From assembly GCA_007922195.1 (NCBI GenBank), contig ML682038.1:3964106-4028105 (forward strand): DNA of 64,000 bases, read 5' to 3'. Below, in pieces: positions 9,866 to 22,500 of the stretch; position 1 is the first letter of the stretch, and each line of letters opens with the position of its first letter. The position numbers and the translations under genes were made by a program. The notes under the pieces are model-generated. The model was given only the letters and a program-made list of their open reading frames with translations. It did not search any database and was not told the origin of the DNA. Origin of the DNA: Podocnemis expansa (lineage: Eukaryota; Chordata; Testudines; Podocnemididae).

Positions 9866-12480
9866 GCATCAGGCAGGGCTATTGCTACCCTGAAAAAAGA
9901 TTTCGGCCCCACCCCCCTTCATGCAGCCCTGCCCCGTGGGCCCAATCCTTCCCCTGCCACAGCTGGGGCAGGGATGGAGATGGGTGGGACTGTAGCTCTG
10001 CAGGCCCTGTGGCAGTGACGCCCCTGCCATCAGGAAAAGAAACAAAAAGATAATTGCAGCACCAAGCCACAAGAGTTTCTGTGAGTTGTTCTGTGGTGTT
10101 CATCTCAGCTCGGTTTCAGAAGCCAGGCAAATGTGTGTCTTCCAGGTGAATTTGTGAATTACACAGGAGCAGAGAATAAAAGAGCAAATGGAACTTTGCA
10201 GGGTATTTGGTGAGAACCAAATCTGATTTTCACTGAAGTTTTAAACCAGTTCAAGAAAAAACCCACAGCTGCTTTACACTGATAATATTAACATCAGTTC
10301 AAGCAGAAAGTAAGCAGAAACTTGTCTTAGGAGCAGAAAGAAGACATTGAGGGCTGAGGCAAATAGATAAGCACCTGCAGACACTAAAACATTGTTTCTT
10401 CTATCAGATTTTTAACCCATTAGTGTTAACACATCACTGAAGAAGGAACAATTCAGATCAAAGGACTGTAGCAATCCCACTGTGCTGCAAACCTTCATGT
10501 TCAAGCTGTATGTCTTCTGCGGTACCTTTGCAACTGTTCCCCTGTTCCACTCTCCTTCCTCCCCAAGGTCCACCTCTTTATTTCTCTCCATCCATTCCAA
10601 CAGGCACACACCCCTCCTTTGCCATGTACGCTGGCAGATTACAACAATACCTCCCCTAGAGTGTCTTGCACATTTGCAGTAGTGTGAGCTGGCCAGCCAA
10701 CTGCTCCTAATGATTCCCCTGACAATTATCTTTTACTTACTGTTGCTGCTTTTTTCTCTATCCCCTGCCTGACTCTCCTTCCTCAAACACATCATCTGCT
10801 TCCATCCACATTATTCTGTAACCTCCTCTCTCCAGGGACTTACCTCCCACCACACTGCTGCCACTACCTACCCAGATTCTTTTTATACCTCAAGCCCACA
10901 GCTGCCTCTGATCCTATCACAGCATCATCGTATACATCGTATACTGCCACACCCTTGTTTCCTGAATGGCTGTATCCTAGGCTCAGGACACAAAGGTTGA
11001 TCGGTTAATATGGAAACGGTCCTAAACCAGTTCCGCAAATGTGATCTGGTTTGCTGCTCCTAAAGTTGGCCTTGATGCTACAAGAAGAACCTTCTGGGGG
11101 GACTCCTTCACCTGTGTGGAGCCATGTTGATGACACTGGAGCACCACACAAGTGCAGGGGTCTGCAGCTGTGTGGTTCTTGCAGATTCATTGTCTTAGGG
11201 ATTCTCTCTGTTTTGGAGATTGAACTGCAGCCCTGGAACCAAACCCCACCCAGCTTTGAGAAAAGTTGGACCCAGAACCAAACTTTGCAGCTGAAATCCA
11301 GCCCTGCACACACTCGTGTGTGAAACAGAAATCTTTTATCTACAAACCCACCTAGGTTGAATTTAATGGAAATTCATGTTAGTCAAAGTTATTAAACTAT
11401 ATCATCTCTCGACAAATGTAGCTAGCTAACAGTTTGCTTTTTAAGCCATCCTGTGGCTGTAAACTCAGAGCTCCATGACTGCTGGCAGGCTTAGTCAGTA
11501 GCTCATGAACTGGTTCAGAGAATGAAGCAGGGCTACTGAAGGTTGGCAGAAAAGCAGTATTTTGCTTCTTATTGCGTGTGTGTACCTGGATTAATTTTCC
11601 AGAACACAGTACATTAAACCTTTCTTGACTGGGCTGTGTTACAAAGAAAACTCTTGAAGGCAAGGCCTTGGAACTGAGTGACATAGTTGCAGCTTACATG
11701 ATACCTGGTCCTGTGCTCTTATGAGGAATATCATGCTCTAGCCATGAGTTAAGATGCTACTGAGTAGGTACATAGAAATAAGAGGTGAAAAAATTTGTAT
11801 TCCTTTATGTGATCAACAAGTTGTTTAATAAGTCTAATTTTTTAAACCAGTGTTCAAAACTATTGCAACGATTACATGCACTGTCTTCCACCTGTGCCAA
11901 GCTGCCTGTGTGCACATCCCTTTTCTTGGCACCTCTGCCGCGGAGCTGCTGTTCACCTGGTTGGCATCATAGCTTTGTTTCTGAAATTTGTAACAATGAG
12001 GGGCCCACTTATCACTTCTGTATGACCTCCATGCTTGTCCTTGCACAGCCTGCCGGAATTACTGCTGGACATGCATGTGCCAAGCAGCCACAGGACTCGA
12101 ACTGTTAGGTAGTCTGCTTCCTTGTTGTTATTTAGGGTTGCCCACTTCGTAATATTTAAAAAGCAGACACTACAGAAGGAGTGCCTGAACCTGCCCTACC
12201 CCATCTCTTCCCTTCTGAGGCTCCTCCTCTCCTGTCTCTTCCCATCAGTGACCCAACTCTGCCATAGATCTTTCCCACAGACCCCACCCCCACTTGCTCC
12301 TCTTTCTCCCTCTGCCCAGGTCACTAGTGATTTACCTGTGGAACCAGAATGAGAGATGCAGCCACCTGTCACATGTATGTGGCTGCATCTGAGAAGGGTT
12401 GCTTCGAGTGATGACCTGATTGCTCCCCACCTCTTCTGTTCACAGCAAAGGCTCTGGGGGATGTTCACCTTTCTTTGTAG
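9866..12480. other. unassigned stretch
   Basis: Several frames of 65-107 codons occur here, but they overlap on opposite strands and show no domain. A pyrimidine-rich block around 12190-12320 follows a phrase (AGGGTTGCCCACTTCG at 12132) that I associate with old hAT-type repeats in reptiles; this is not demonstrable here. No gene is called. Confidence 0.3.
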
Positions 12481-12489
12481 CATGGGGCA

Positions 12490-12650
12490 TGGTTCACTTG
12501 CAGGTGGATTCTCTGTACCTTAAAGTCTTTAAACCATGATTTGGGGACGGTCATAGGTTAGTGGTTTGGGTGAGGTTTTGTGATCTGCATTGTGCAGAAG
12601 ATCAGACTAGATGATCATACTGGTTCCTTCTGAACCTAGAGCCTATGAGT
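12490..12650 (+). mobile_element. CR1/L3-like LINE 3' end
   Basis: GATTCTCTGTACC...AAAGTCTTTAAACCATGATT ... TGCATTGTGCAGAAGATCAG ACTAGATGATCATACTGGTT is the 3' end shared with copies at 19.9, 29.2, 49.0 and 55.1 kb. It is heavily 5'-truncated and non-coding. Confidence 0.75.
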
Positions 12651-12847
12651 TGAAATTTTACTCATTAACTAGACATCTGGCTACCCTGTTGTTACTGCAC
12701 ATGTGTAGTGAGAGTAGTGAGGTCTGGACATTAATTCAAGGTCTCTTTCAAGAAGCAAACAACCAAGATGTTTTCTGTATAGTGACATTTTGTGCCCCAG
12801 GTGGCGTAGCTAATCTGGTGAGAGAGGTGTTTGCTGTTTGCACTATC

Positions 12848-12850
<3 letters not shown>

Positions 12851-12905
<55 letters not shown>
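12851..12905. repeat. (GT)n microsatellite
   Basis: About 27 uninterrupted GT units. The open frames with long Cys-Val or His-Thr runs on both strands are artefacts of this tract. Confidence 0.97.
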
Positions 12906-12907
<2 letters not shown>

Positions 12908-12909
12908 TC

Positions 12910-13680
12910 CTGAAGTGTGCACTCATTTCGATAATCCAGCATTACATAGTTCCATGACCTTCCTGAAACAGACACCACTTACAAATGGATACATTGCTGA
13001 AAATATTTTGCTTCACAAATAGACATCTTTTTAGAATTGTAAATGATTTCCCCAAAGATGCCAAACAAATAATGTACATGTATTTGGTTTTGTTTCAAAA
13101 TATCTGACAATCAGAAAGGACAATTAATGGTTGAAAAAAGCTGGTGCCACCAGGCTTGTGTTTAAACCATTTCAGAGTCCCTCTTTTAATAGTTTTCTTC
13201 TCTTTTACCTAATGGGCTGCCTTTAATGACACTTGTGGATGCTCAACATTGCTCACTGTTCAGTTATGTGCTGCTCATTCAGCAAAGCATGTAAGCATAA
13301 ATCCCACTTACAGCAAAGGGTTTGCAGAACTGGGGCAAGGTGTTAGTTCCCTTGAACTCAGTGGCTGCTTATGTGAATAAAGTTAAACAAATGTGACTTT
13401 TTTTTCAGGAATAAGACCTGAGGGTTTCAAATACTCATTTTACAGCACTGAAATAAATCTAGAGGGAAACTTAATATTTCAGGTCACATATAGTTCAGTA
13501 TTTTACCATCTGCTTTTTTCTTTAGTGAAAATGACCTTTTTGTGTTTTGGTGCCTTGAGTTAAAAATTCATGTGACAGGAATTAACTGTGTTTATTCCTT
13601 TTTGTAAAGGAGCAGAAATGCTGTGGTTCCTTTTAGATCCCAAATGATGCCATGTGCATGTGTCTTATCTTTGGACCAGT
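12910..13680. other. unassigned
   Basis: No gene is seen. There is an ancient-repeat phrase near 13275-13330 (AGCAAAGCATGTAAGCAT), related to that at 2060. Confidence 0.35.
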
Positions 13681-13684
13681 CACT

Positions 13685-14172
13685 GGCTATGCCTGCACTT
13701 GGAATTTAGTTCAAATTAACGAGGATTAATTCAAACTAAATTAGTACATGGCTACACTGGCTTCCATTATTTTGAACTAAGGAAGTCCTTAGTTTGAAGT
13801 AATGAATGCTTACTTGAAAGTTATAAAACCTCCCTTAACTTCAAAGTAATGGTTAGTTTGAGCTTGTTAGTTCAAACTAACTGAATGGAGCTGCGTTAAT
13901 TTGAACTTGCCGTTAGTTCGAATTAATATGGTTTGCCCTTCCTCCTCTTTCTAGCCATTGGGTGTGGGCATGGCCCTTCTTGGGTTTCATGTTGGCACAC
14001 TTCCCATAGTTTCCCCTTCCTAAATCGAACTAGCAAGTCCTGGCCATGGACATTTTTGTTCAATTTGGGTTTCTAGTAGGGCCATGTTAGTTTGAATTAA
14101 CCATTATTAGTCTGAATTAATTAATTTGAGCTAAGTTAATTTGACCTAAGCTTCCTAAGTGTAGACATAGTC
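13685..14172. mobile_element. TIR/MITE-like element, AGTTCAAACTAA-word type
   Basis: It starts GGCTATGCCTGCACTTGG and ends AGTGTAGACATAGTC, flanked by ACT on both sides (13682-13684 and 14173-14175). The interior contains many copies of TTAGTTTGAACTAA-like words and TTAATTCAAACTAA. It has no coding capacity. A 3-bp duplication fits PIF/Harbinger- or CACTA-type mobilisation; the superfamily is not settled. Confidence 0.85.
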
Positions 14173-14175
14173 ACT

Positions 14176-15123
14176 ATGACCAGTTAATCACCATTCATGG
14201 AACTAATCTACACTCCTGCCTGCTGCAGATTGCAGCTTCACATGAAGCCAGACTCTTGCCAGCTGCGAGCCACTGTGGAAAATTGTCAGGAGTTCAAAGG
14301 CTACTCTCAATTAGTGTAAAATTGTAACAATCCTTTCCCTTCCTGTAAATGTGCAACACACTGGGATCTGTAATCTCTCTTTTCAAATAGGAGGATCCTG
14401 GCAATGGGTTTCATTTTGGTTACCCTGGCAATAAGATATGGCTTACTGACAGCAGTCCCTGTAAGTGGCAGCCTTCCCCTTTGTTTCTCTCTCCTGCACT
14501 ATGTAAGATTTTCAAAGAGGTTACTATTTTAATTAATTTCTCATTATTTCCTGTCACAGTTGAGGCATCTTCAAAGGATTGATGATGCCAGGAAGATAGA
14601 TAATTGCTGGTACATTTTGATGAGAGATACCAGCATTTAATAATGTGGGGCTTCACTGACAACATTGAATCATTTCACCTTGCACATAGTAAGATAAAGT
14701 TTAACCATCTGGAAGGTTCTTTGACCAGTTCCATCAAGCTCATTAGTAAACCTGGATTAGACCTGCTGATTTGCTCCACTCCCATCCCATGATTTTTATG
14801 TTAGAAAGATTTGGAGGATTAGATATGTCATACCTGCCTGCTCTAGAATTGTTTTATCATTGTGCAAAAAGAAGCATTTGGATAAGACAACATGACAGTC
14901 TTTCCATTCTTCTGCCTTTTGCTCTTTTCCATGGATGCTATAAATTAAATTAGGTATTTAGCAAGAGTCTGTAATTACTCAGTACACATGAAAAGTTGGG
15001 GTTTGCTGTGCCAGATGAATGAGAATAATCATTTCAATTAGCCATAAGAGACCCTCAGAAGATTTTAAGTTCTCAAGCAATGTCTTGTAGAACAAGGGGG
15101 TAGGGGATGGAGAAAGAAGTATC
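14176..15123. other. unassigned between two TIR elements
   Basis: No gene, RNA gene or repeat is recognised. Short frames on both strands overlap. Confidence 0.35.
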
Positions 15124-15126
15124 TAA

Positions 15127-15644
15127 GGCTATGTCCACATGTACATGGTTAAATCAATTTTGCTTATGTCAATTTAATAAAATCAATATAAAAATCATTA
15201 AATTGATATAAGTTAAATCAATTTAACAGGTCCACACCAAAAAAACCCAAATTGAAGTAGCATGTCCAGACACGGGACTTGTGATTTCGATTCAGGAGAG
15301 GGGCACCATGGGACGTGTGGCAACATGGCCCCCTCACTGGGCCATGTCCACACCCAATATATAGAAAAAGGAAAGCATCTGGGAAGGAGAAGGGCAAAAA
15401 GTATTAAATCGTTTAACAGTTAAATCGAAATAACATGTCCGCACTGTATTATTTCAAAATAACAATTCCGATTTAACTGTCATATCGATCTAATACTAGG
15501 TTTTAGTATATTGATATAACTTTCCTTATATCAAAATGAGGGAGCTCCTTATTTCAAAATAAAGGAACGTCGTGTGGACCTACCATTTTTTAAATTGAAA
15601 TAGCCAACATTATTTTGATTTAAACAGTGTATGTGGGCATCCCC
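15127..15644. mobile_element. TIR/MITE-like element, TTAAATCGAATTAA/TTATTTCGAAATAA-word type
   Basis: It runs from GGCTATGTCCACATGT to GTATGTGGGCATCCCC and is flanked by TAA (15124-15126 and 15645-15647). The core at about 15290-15356 (GTGTGGCAACATGGCCCCCT, then GGGCCATGTCCACACCC) is shared with the copies at 49.6 and 58.0 kb. Flanking arms are AT-rich palindromic words. Non-coding. Confidence 0.85.
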
Positions 15645-15911
15645 TAAATGAAGAAGTGTTATTTTTATCTGGATAATTGACAAAGAAAGCAAAAAAAAAG
15701 TCTCTAGAAGGAATAAAATTTGTAAGACCAAGTAAACACTGAGTCTCACATTCATAATTCTTTGAGGTGTGAATTCATATGTGATACTATTCGGTATGTA
15801 CCTTTTTTGATTCCTTGGGTCCTTGCCCTAGATTCCCAGTTCTCTGCTCATGCTCGGTCTGTGTGGGTTCTCAGATAGGCCCTATCCCCATGCTGTCTGT
15901 ATTTGTCTTCA

Positions 15912-15985
15912 CAGTTGTCCCATGTGGTAGAGAAATGGAACTGAAGCAGAGAGACTAAGTGAGTTGTCCAAGGTCACATGGTACC
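15912..15985 (+). repeat. MIR-like fragment
   Basis: GGAACTGAAGCAGAGAGACT AAGTGAGTTGTCCAAGGTCA CATGGTAC matches the MIR core around the CCAAGGTCACA box. Confidence 0.6.
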
Positions 15986-16059
15986 CAAATTTCCTGAATA
16001 ATAATAATAATAATGATAATACCCAGGCCTTATGTAATGCTTTTTACCAGTAGGTCTCA

Positions 16060-16215
16060 AAGCAGGTCAATATCATTATCTCCACTTTTCAGATGGGGAA
16101 CTGAGGCACAAAGCAGTGGAATGACTTGCCCAAAGTCAGCCAGCAGGTTAGTAACAGAGAGGAGCATAGAATCCAGATCTCCTAAATTGCTGTCTTGTCC
16201 TCTATCCTTTAGGCA
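16060..16215 (+). repeat. MIR SINE fragment
   Basis: ATGGGGAACTGAGGCACAAA, then GACTTGCCCAAAGTCAGCC, then a degenerate GGTTAGTAACAGAGAGGAGC and TCCAGATCTCCTAA give the MIR core in order. An ATA/AAT microsatellite lies just upstream (about 15998-16020). Confidence 0.75.
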
Positions 16216-17586
16216 GTCTTGCTTCTCTCTTTACCTGGGTCTCCTCCATCCTCCAAAATTTCAAGCTCACTAACCCTCTCTGCTCTCAGACCTTTTTGGG
16301 TTCCTTCTCTCCTGGATCCTATATATTATGTCAGTCTTTGATATCCTTCTGTTGAATTATGCTCCATGTTGCTCTCTGGTATTTCCCATGTTGTCATGAT
16401 GATGTACTTTGCTGTGAAGAAAGGAAAGAAGGTCTTTTGAGCTGTTTTGGATTGTTATAAATATGGCTTTTCAATCACATTATTTTAGAATTCTGACATT
16501 AGTGCAGATGTAAAGGGGACACGTTGATTTGTAGGCATGTGATTCTGTATTTCAAGCCAACGGATTAAAAAATGGCTGAATGTATAATCTGAATGTGCAT
16601 TAATATATACTAAAGTCTTGTAACAGTTATGTAAAGCTCTTCTGGCTGAACTGTTTTGTTTACAGGATGTCATGTGGCACTGCATATTGCTAGAACAGAT
16701 GTGCCATTAAGATAGTTTAGTAAATCAATGATTTGTTACCTATCTATAGGTCTGCCATAGAAAGTCACTTTTTTTAGAACATTGTGTAATAGTGGAGATT
16801 GGGGGAAGGTCTCTATATCATCCTATATTATATTTATTATGTTCATTGACCACACTGCTAAAGGAAGGCATAAATAGCTTCTCAAGGTAGTATTAATAAG
16901 GCAGTTAATTCTGAACTGCCAGTGAGTGATCCTGGTCCAAGCAGCAGTAACGTTTCTAATTCAGTTTACTTTAATAGGATACCAAATGCAATGGCCTCCT
17001 TGCTGTTTGTTGTTGCACAGCACAGTATTTAAGACAATTAACTATGCATTACTATGAAAGACATCCAGGGAGATGCTGGATGCTTCTTCAGCAACAGTAA
17101 GACTCATTGATTCCAGTAAGGGTCCTTGAGAAATAGTCCTGTGGTGTGCCAAACTCTCTTAGTTCCCACCACAAGGAGAGAAAAGAGGTGTTCGTGAACT
17201 CCCAGGAGGGACTTTGCATTTTACAGGACCAGGCTCTCATTTTACAGGATTGTCTTTCCCTCTTTAACAGATGATCTTCCTACCTCCTTCTCCCCACCAG
17301 TACATGTATGAAATAAAAAGATTTCCAAGTAATTGACAGCTATAAACATGTATTCTGGGCCATAAGCTTCAGGACTCCCTTATTTCCCTTACCATCGTGA
17401 AGTTAGACCTTTGCAGTAGAAATAAAACATGCTGACACTTTCATGATGTGGTTAGTTGCTTGCCATACAAAAGAGGGACAGTGTATTGACATCTCTGATT
17501 CTGTCCTGCTTCACTAGCAAGCCATGGCAATTGATTTTTCAATGACATTCTTAGATACACTCTTTCCTCCTTTTCTCCCAAGTAGA
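16216..17586. other. unassigned stretch
   Basis: AT-rich, no gene seen. There is no recognisable transposon or RNA gene. Confidence 0.35.
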
Positions 17587-18011
17587 TACCACAATGAAAT
17601 CCGAAGTGTTATTTGTCCTTTTTATTTTACTGAAGGGAATAACACTTCGGATTTTATACGGGACCCGTTGTTTCAAAATAACAGCCGTTATTTCGAAACA
17701 GTAAAACCTTGCTTGAAATCGAAATAGCCGTTGTTTCAAAATGGCTGTTTCGAAACTACGGCGTTCAGACACATTGTTTCGAAACAACACCATTGTTTTG
17801 AAACAATTGTTTTGAAACTACATGTCCAAACGGCCTTATTTTGAAATAACCATTTCAAAATAACAGCCGTTTCGATAGCAGGCTTTCCCTTAATTCAAAT
17901 TAACATTTTCTTAATTTGAATTAACTTATTTCAAAATAAGGACTTTATTTCAAAATGAGTTATTTTGAAATAAACTTATTTTGAAATAACAGTTTACGTG
18001 TGAACATAGCC
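17587..18011. mobile_element. TIR/MITE-like element, TTATTTCGAAATAA-word type, left end unclear
   Basis: The right end ACGTGTGAACATAGCC is family-typical. The interior is dense in TTTCGAAACAA, TTTCAAAATAA and TTATTTTGAAATAA. The left end lacks the GGCTATGTC terminus and instead shows TATTTGTCCTTTTTATTTTA, so it is probably truncated. No target duplication can be shown. Confidence 0.75.
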
Positions 18012-18935
18012 TATGGGTATTTTTGGTGATGGCAGTCTTCAGGAGCATCCCCTGCCACCATCAAAAGCAACTGCCAAGAGGAGTTTCAGCAGGAACTCTT
18101 TGAGGACCAGAACTGCCATCACAGCTCACAAACCCTGTAGTGGTTTTTTTCAGCAGCAGGGGAGAGGGGCTGGATTTCATTTAGCAGCCACATTATGGCG
18201 ACATTTTCAGCTGCTGTGCACAGCATACTTTGGTGTCTCAACACCAAGATGCAACTTGACTTGGGTGAGCTACTGGTCTCTTGAGACAGGAATTAACTTG
18301 GAATATTTGTGATTTTTTTGTACAAGTATCACATAGCCCATCCTGCCTGTGTGGCAAGATAGATCATAGTGCCTAAGAGGGCTTTCTATGACTCCATCAT
18401 AAGATACTGTACTTCGGGTGTTCAGATTTGGTACTGCATTGCTGTGGTCTCATTATAGAACCTATCTACAGTCTGGGATGTCTACCCTGCTATTGACAGT
18501 CTGCCCTGAAATAGGCACTGATGGTTGTGAACCACTCCACACAGCATGACAAAGATCATATGGGGAAATTAGATCTATGGCATTGGATGCCCCTCATAAT
18601 TTGAGTTGCCCAAAATTAGTGGCTGCTAGGAAGAAAACTGCCACAGTGATTTACCTAAAGTAAAGTAATGTATGAGCTGAGACCATAAACCAGTTCTCTG
18701 CTTTAACCACAAAGCTATTCTTCCCCTCCTGAGTCTGGATCCAAATTTCTCCATAAATCAGGTGATGTGGGACGTATGCCTTCTGGTTTAGTCCCATCTT
18801 TAACTGGAAAATAGCATGAGTGTGATTTCAGATTTGAATCTTAAAAATTCAAAGGCAAATGATTATTTTAACATAGAATTAAGGTTAATTGCTGGTGCAT
18901 TGTCCCCTTTATCCATTATCCATTCTCCAAGTTCC
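18012..18935. other. unassigned
   Basis: No gene is seen. The 99-codon frame at 18013-18312 has no family signature and starts beside a transposon end. Confidence 0.3.
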
Positions 18936-18939
18936 GCCA

Positions 18940-19065
18940 TCTTCAAAGCATCTGATGAAGTACGATTTTCTCCCATGAAAGCTCATGCAATAAATATATT
19001 TGTTAGTCTTTTAAATGCCACAGACTCCTTGTTTGTTTGTTTTTACTGAACTAGACTAAAACAGC
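18940..19065 (-). mobile_element. Penelope-type terminal repeat fragment
   Basis: CATCTGATGAAGTACGATTT TCTCCCATGAAAGCTCATGC AATAAATATATTTGTTAGTC, then CACAGACTCCTTG and AACAGCTGCCCCTTTGGA. This is the reverse of the 38.0 kb terminus. Confidence 0.7.
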
Positions 19066-19900
19066 TGCCCCTTTGGATCTTACACTCTTGCTGATCATTG
19101 AGCAAAATGTCTCAAAACTTGAAAATGCAATCTTAAATCTTTGTATACTCAGCAATGGCCCATTAATGCCAATACATTTATTATGGCACTTGCACAGCTC
19201 CTGAAATGTACATGCTCCTCACATCCTTTGCAACCCATTCACTTCCCCCTCCAGGATTTCATCTGGTATTATTAAAGGCTGAGAGCGAGCCAAAAAAGGA
19301 AAAAGGTTTTTCCTGGTTTTCAGAGCTTGTTTTTCTCAAATCAGCATTCTTTAAGGGGGAAGTACACCACCCACAAAACTGATTCTGATTTAATGTGGGT
19401 TTTGCCATTGAATTACAATTTCCTATTTTTCTGACCAGGAAAAGGTATATTGTTGGTAGGAGTTAGTAGTCATTTTGGCAGTTGTATATATCATGTCCCA
19501 TAATTTGCATACTGAGCCAACTACATTAATCTGCCCTATGATTATGAAGTAGCCACTTGGCCTTCCCTCTCCTTCCTAAATGTCAAGTAAAATACATATT
19601 TTATCAAGCAACCAATTCAAGGTTTGACTACCACCTACTTTCATTTTCTGCTTCTTCTGAAGCCACAACCACGCTCACTGGCCTCCCATTGCCTCCACAC
19701 ATGCAAAACACTCCATCTGCAGAGCCTCCCTAGCCAGTATAACAAACATCTTGTTTTAGCGAACTGCTGACTACTCTTCTGTATTCACAGTAAATTTCCC
19801 TATACCATAAAATCACTTTACATTATAACAGAGGCAACTTTCAGCAAACAACATGAATTATTAAATCTTTATTGAACAGGAGCACATCGGCAAGGGCTCA
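19066..19900. other. unassigned
   Basis: No gene is seen; AT-rich unique-looking sequence. Confidence 0.3.
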
Positions 19901-19904
19901 GGTT

Positions 19905-20130
19905 TTTTTCACTTTCCTCTGCAGCTTGGGGCATGGCTCAGTTGCTGGTGGATTCTCTATGATTTAAAGTCTTTAAATCATTATTTGAGGACGTTAATAA
20001 CTCAGTACTATGTTAGAGGTTTATTGCAGGAATGGACAGGTGAGATTTTTGTGGCCTGCATTGTGCAGGAGGTCAGACTAGATGATCATATTGGTCCCTT
20101 TTGATTACAGAGTCTATGAGGAGTATGAAG
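19905..20130 (+). mobile_element. CR1/L3-like LINE 3' end
   Basis: TTTTTTTCACTTTCCTCTGC AGCTTGGGGCATGGCTCA ... AAAGTCTTTAAATCATTATT ... CTGCATTGTGCAGGAGGTCA GACTAGATGATCATATTGGT. Same family as at 12.5 and 29.2 kb. Confidence 0.8.
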
Positions 20131-20174
20131 CTTCAGACTAGAAACATCAATGGTGGGGCAGTGCTGTCAGCCCG

Positions 20175-20922
20175 TTCCCTCAGCCTACCCAAGCAAGCAC
20201 AAGGAACTTATTGAACATTCAGTTAAGTAGCAGCAGTGTAGAAAAGGACCTGGAGGTCATGGTGGATGGGAAGCTAGATATGAGTCAGCAGTGTGCTCTT
20301 GCGGCCAAAAAGGCCAATGGCATACTGGGCTGCATCAAAAGAAGTATTACCAGCAGATCAAGGGATGTGGTCATTCCCCTCTATTCTGCACTGGTAAGGC
20401 CACCTCTAGAATACTGTGTTCAGTTTTGGGCTCCCCACTACAAAAAGGACAGGGACATGCTAGAGAGAGTTCAGCGGAAGGCAAACAAAATGATTAAAGG
20501 GCCGGAGCACAGGCCCTATGAGGAAAGACTGAAAGCATTAGGCTTATTTAGTCTGCAGAAGAGAAGATTGAGGGGGGATTTGATAGCAAACTTCAACTAC
20601 TTCAAGGGATGCTCCAAGGAAGATGGAGCTCAACTGTTCTCGGTAGTAACAGAGGACAGAACAAGGAGTAATGGTCTCAAGTTGCGGTAAGGGAGGTTGA
20701 GGCTGGATATTAGAAAAAACTTTTTTACTAGGAGAGTGGTGAAGCCTTGGAATGAGCTGCCTAGGGAGGTGGTGGAGTCTCCATCTTTGGAGGTGTTTAA
20801 GGCCCAGCTGGACAAAACCCTGACTGGGATAGTTTAGTGGGAGTGGTCCTGCCTCTGGCAGGGGGTTAGACTAGATGACCTCATGAGGTCCCTTCCAACC
20901 CTATGTTTCTATGATTCTATGA
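20175..20922 (+). mobile_element. CR1 LINE, 3' part of ORF2 plus 3' end
   Basis: A 159-codon frame (20211-20690) codes the end of the CR1 RT region: [25 protein letters not shown] start, then [53 protein letters not shown] and GLKLR. Coding similarity continues in shifted frames to about 20835. The 3' end is TGACCTCATGAGGTCCCTTC CAACCCTATG ... ATGATTCTATGA. 5'-truncated; orientation plus. It is among the best-preserved CR1s here and so relatively young. Confidence 0.92.
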
Positions 20923-20934
20923 AACCCTCTTATG

Positions 20935-21075
20935 GTTCCAAAGGGGTGGCCGTGTTAGTGTAATTCAGCAAAATAAAGAATGAATCCTGTGGCACTTTTA
21001 AACACTAACACATTTATTTTTTGGATGAGCTTTCATGGGAGAAAATCCCACTTTGTCAGATACTTTGAAGATGGG
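20935..21075 (+). mobile_element. Penelope-type terminal repeat fragment
   Basis: TTCCAAAGGGGTGGCCGTGT TAGTGTAATTCAGC ... GAATCCTGTGGCACTTTTAA ... ATGAGCTTTCATGGGAGAAA ATCCCACTTTGTCAG. It lies directly after the CR1 3' end. Confidence 0.7.
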
Positions 21076-21759
21076 AAGCTCATGGTTGTTTCTCTGTTGG
21101 TGTATGTGCACTGTAATCTTTTCAGACTGCATCCACACATATGAACATGTTCTTAAATACTGTTCTCTGTTTGGGTCTCCCAAAGATTTAGTGGGTGCCA
21201 TGCACTGCCTTGGGTAAATTGGACAGACTGAGACCATTTTTGGCCCACATGCCGTCAATAATTTGATCTCTACCTCTGCACAAACAAACTCACTTAGAAA
21301 CTTCTTGAAAATGGCTATTTTTTCCCCAGCTTGTTATCTCCACAATCCCTGAACCAAATGACCCCAAATATGGGTCACACACTCTATCTTACACTCTTCT
21401 GAGGCACGTCCAATTTCAAAGGAATCTGATATGGCATGTCTATTTTAGAGGATTTAGAAATGTTGACCTTGAAACAGAAAAAATCTGGGCTTAACTCTAA
21501 TGGTACTAGAGCAGCTGGCACTATAATATTGGCATATCTCAGTCCATTTGGGTTTTAATTGGTATTCCAGTTATGTGATACAGCATCTTCAAGTGAGATC
21601 CTATAAAATCCTATGACAAAATCCTGGCCACACTGAAATCAGTTGGAACTCCATGGTTTCTAAGCTTGATCATCACAGCACACATATTGATATAGTTAAC
21701 CTGTGGACAAGAATAGGCCTGAGTAACAGACAGTATCTTGGGATCCTCCCAAAAGAGGA
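21076..21759. other. unassigned
   Basis: No gene is seen; overlapping short frames on both strands only. Confidence 0.3.
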
Positions 21760-22500
21760 GGAGGTGTTAGCAGGGGTGTTGCTGGCATTGGGCATGCCTG
21801 GGCACATGCTCTGGGTCCCAACGCCAGTGCTCCGGATCTCCGGCCCAATTGGGCCGGGGATTCAGGGCCCGATCCCCAGCCGGCCGCACCGTCCCTGGCC
21901 GGGAATCCGGGGCCCGGCTGGCTGCCTGGCAGGCACCGACCACTGGCCAGGGATAGGGCCGGGTGGGGGGGGGGCACTGCCACAGGCGGCTAGGTGGCGG
22001 CTGGGTTAGGCTAGAAGCGGGTGCAGGTGGCCAGGCCCTGATCCCTGGCTGGAGATGGGGCCGCCAGCGACAGCCAGGCCCTGGATCCCCAGCTGGGGAT
22101 CCGGGGCCTAGCGGGCCGCTTGTGGCCATGGCGGCGCTGTCCCCAGCCAGGGATCGAGGGCCTGGCTGCGGGCCCGCCACAGCCTACCCGCCCGTGGCAG
22201 CACAGCCCCCCCACTCCCCGGCCCTATCCCTGGCCGAGGGGCAGGGGCTGGGACCATGCCCTGGGTCCCTCCCAGTCCCAGCACCGCCCTGGGTGTTAGT
22301 GCAACTTCTGTTCTGTGCAGGCCCCAGAGTGTCATGCTCTGCCTCTGGCAGCCTGTCATGCCACTGCTTGAGAGTTTCCAGTGATGCAGGGGGGCCCAGC
22401 AACCCACCCAGGCTTTAGAGGAGGCAGCCCAGAAGCCTCTCTGGGCATGGCAGGGCTCAACATACAGCAGTGCTGGGTAGTAAAACAGTCCTGAACCCTC
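21760..22500. repeat. GC-rich block with irregular repeats
   Basis: The segment is strongly GC- and CpG-rich against an AT-rich background. Variants of CCCGATCCCCAGCCGG, GATCCCCAGCTGGGGATC and CCAGCCAGGGATCGAGGGCC recur at irregular spacing, many of them self-complementary. Long frames on all strands (up to 151 codons) follow from the lack of AT-rich stops. GGCATGGCAGGGCT repeats near 22445 and 22506. Probably the interior of a GC-rich mobile element or a degenerate minisatellite rather than a promoter island. Confidence 0.5.

Noticed and set aside
12611..13022. Open frames with long Cys-Val or His-Thr repeats
   Set aside because: They are translations of the (GT)n microsatellite.
17587..18011. 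Complete TIR element with a 3-bp duplication
   Set aside because: The right terminus is clear, but the left terminus and a matching duplication could not be found, so it is reported as truncated.
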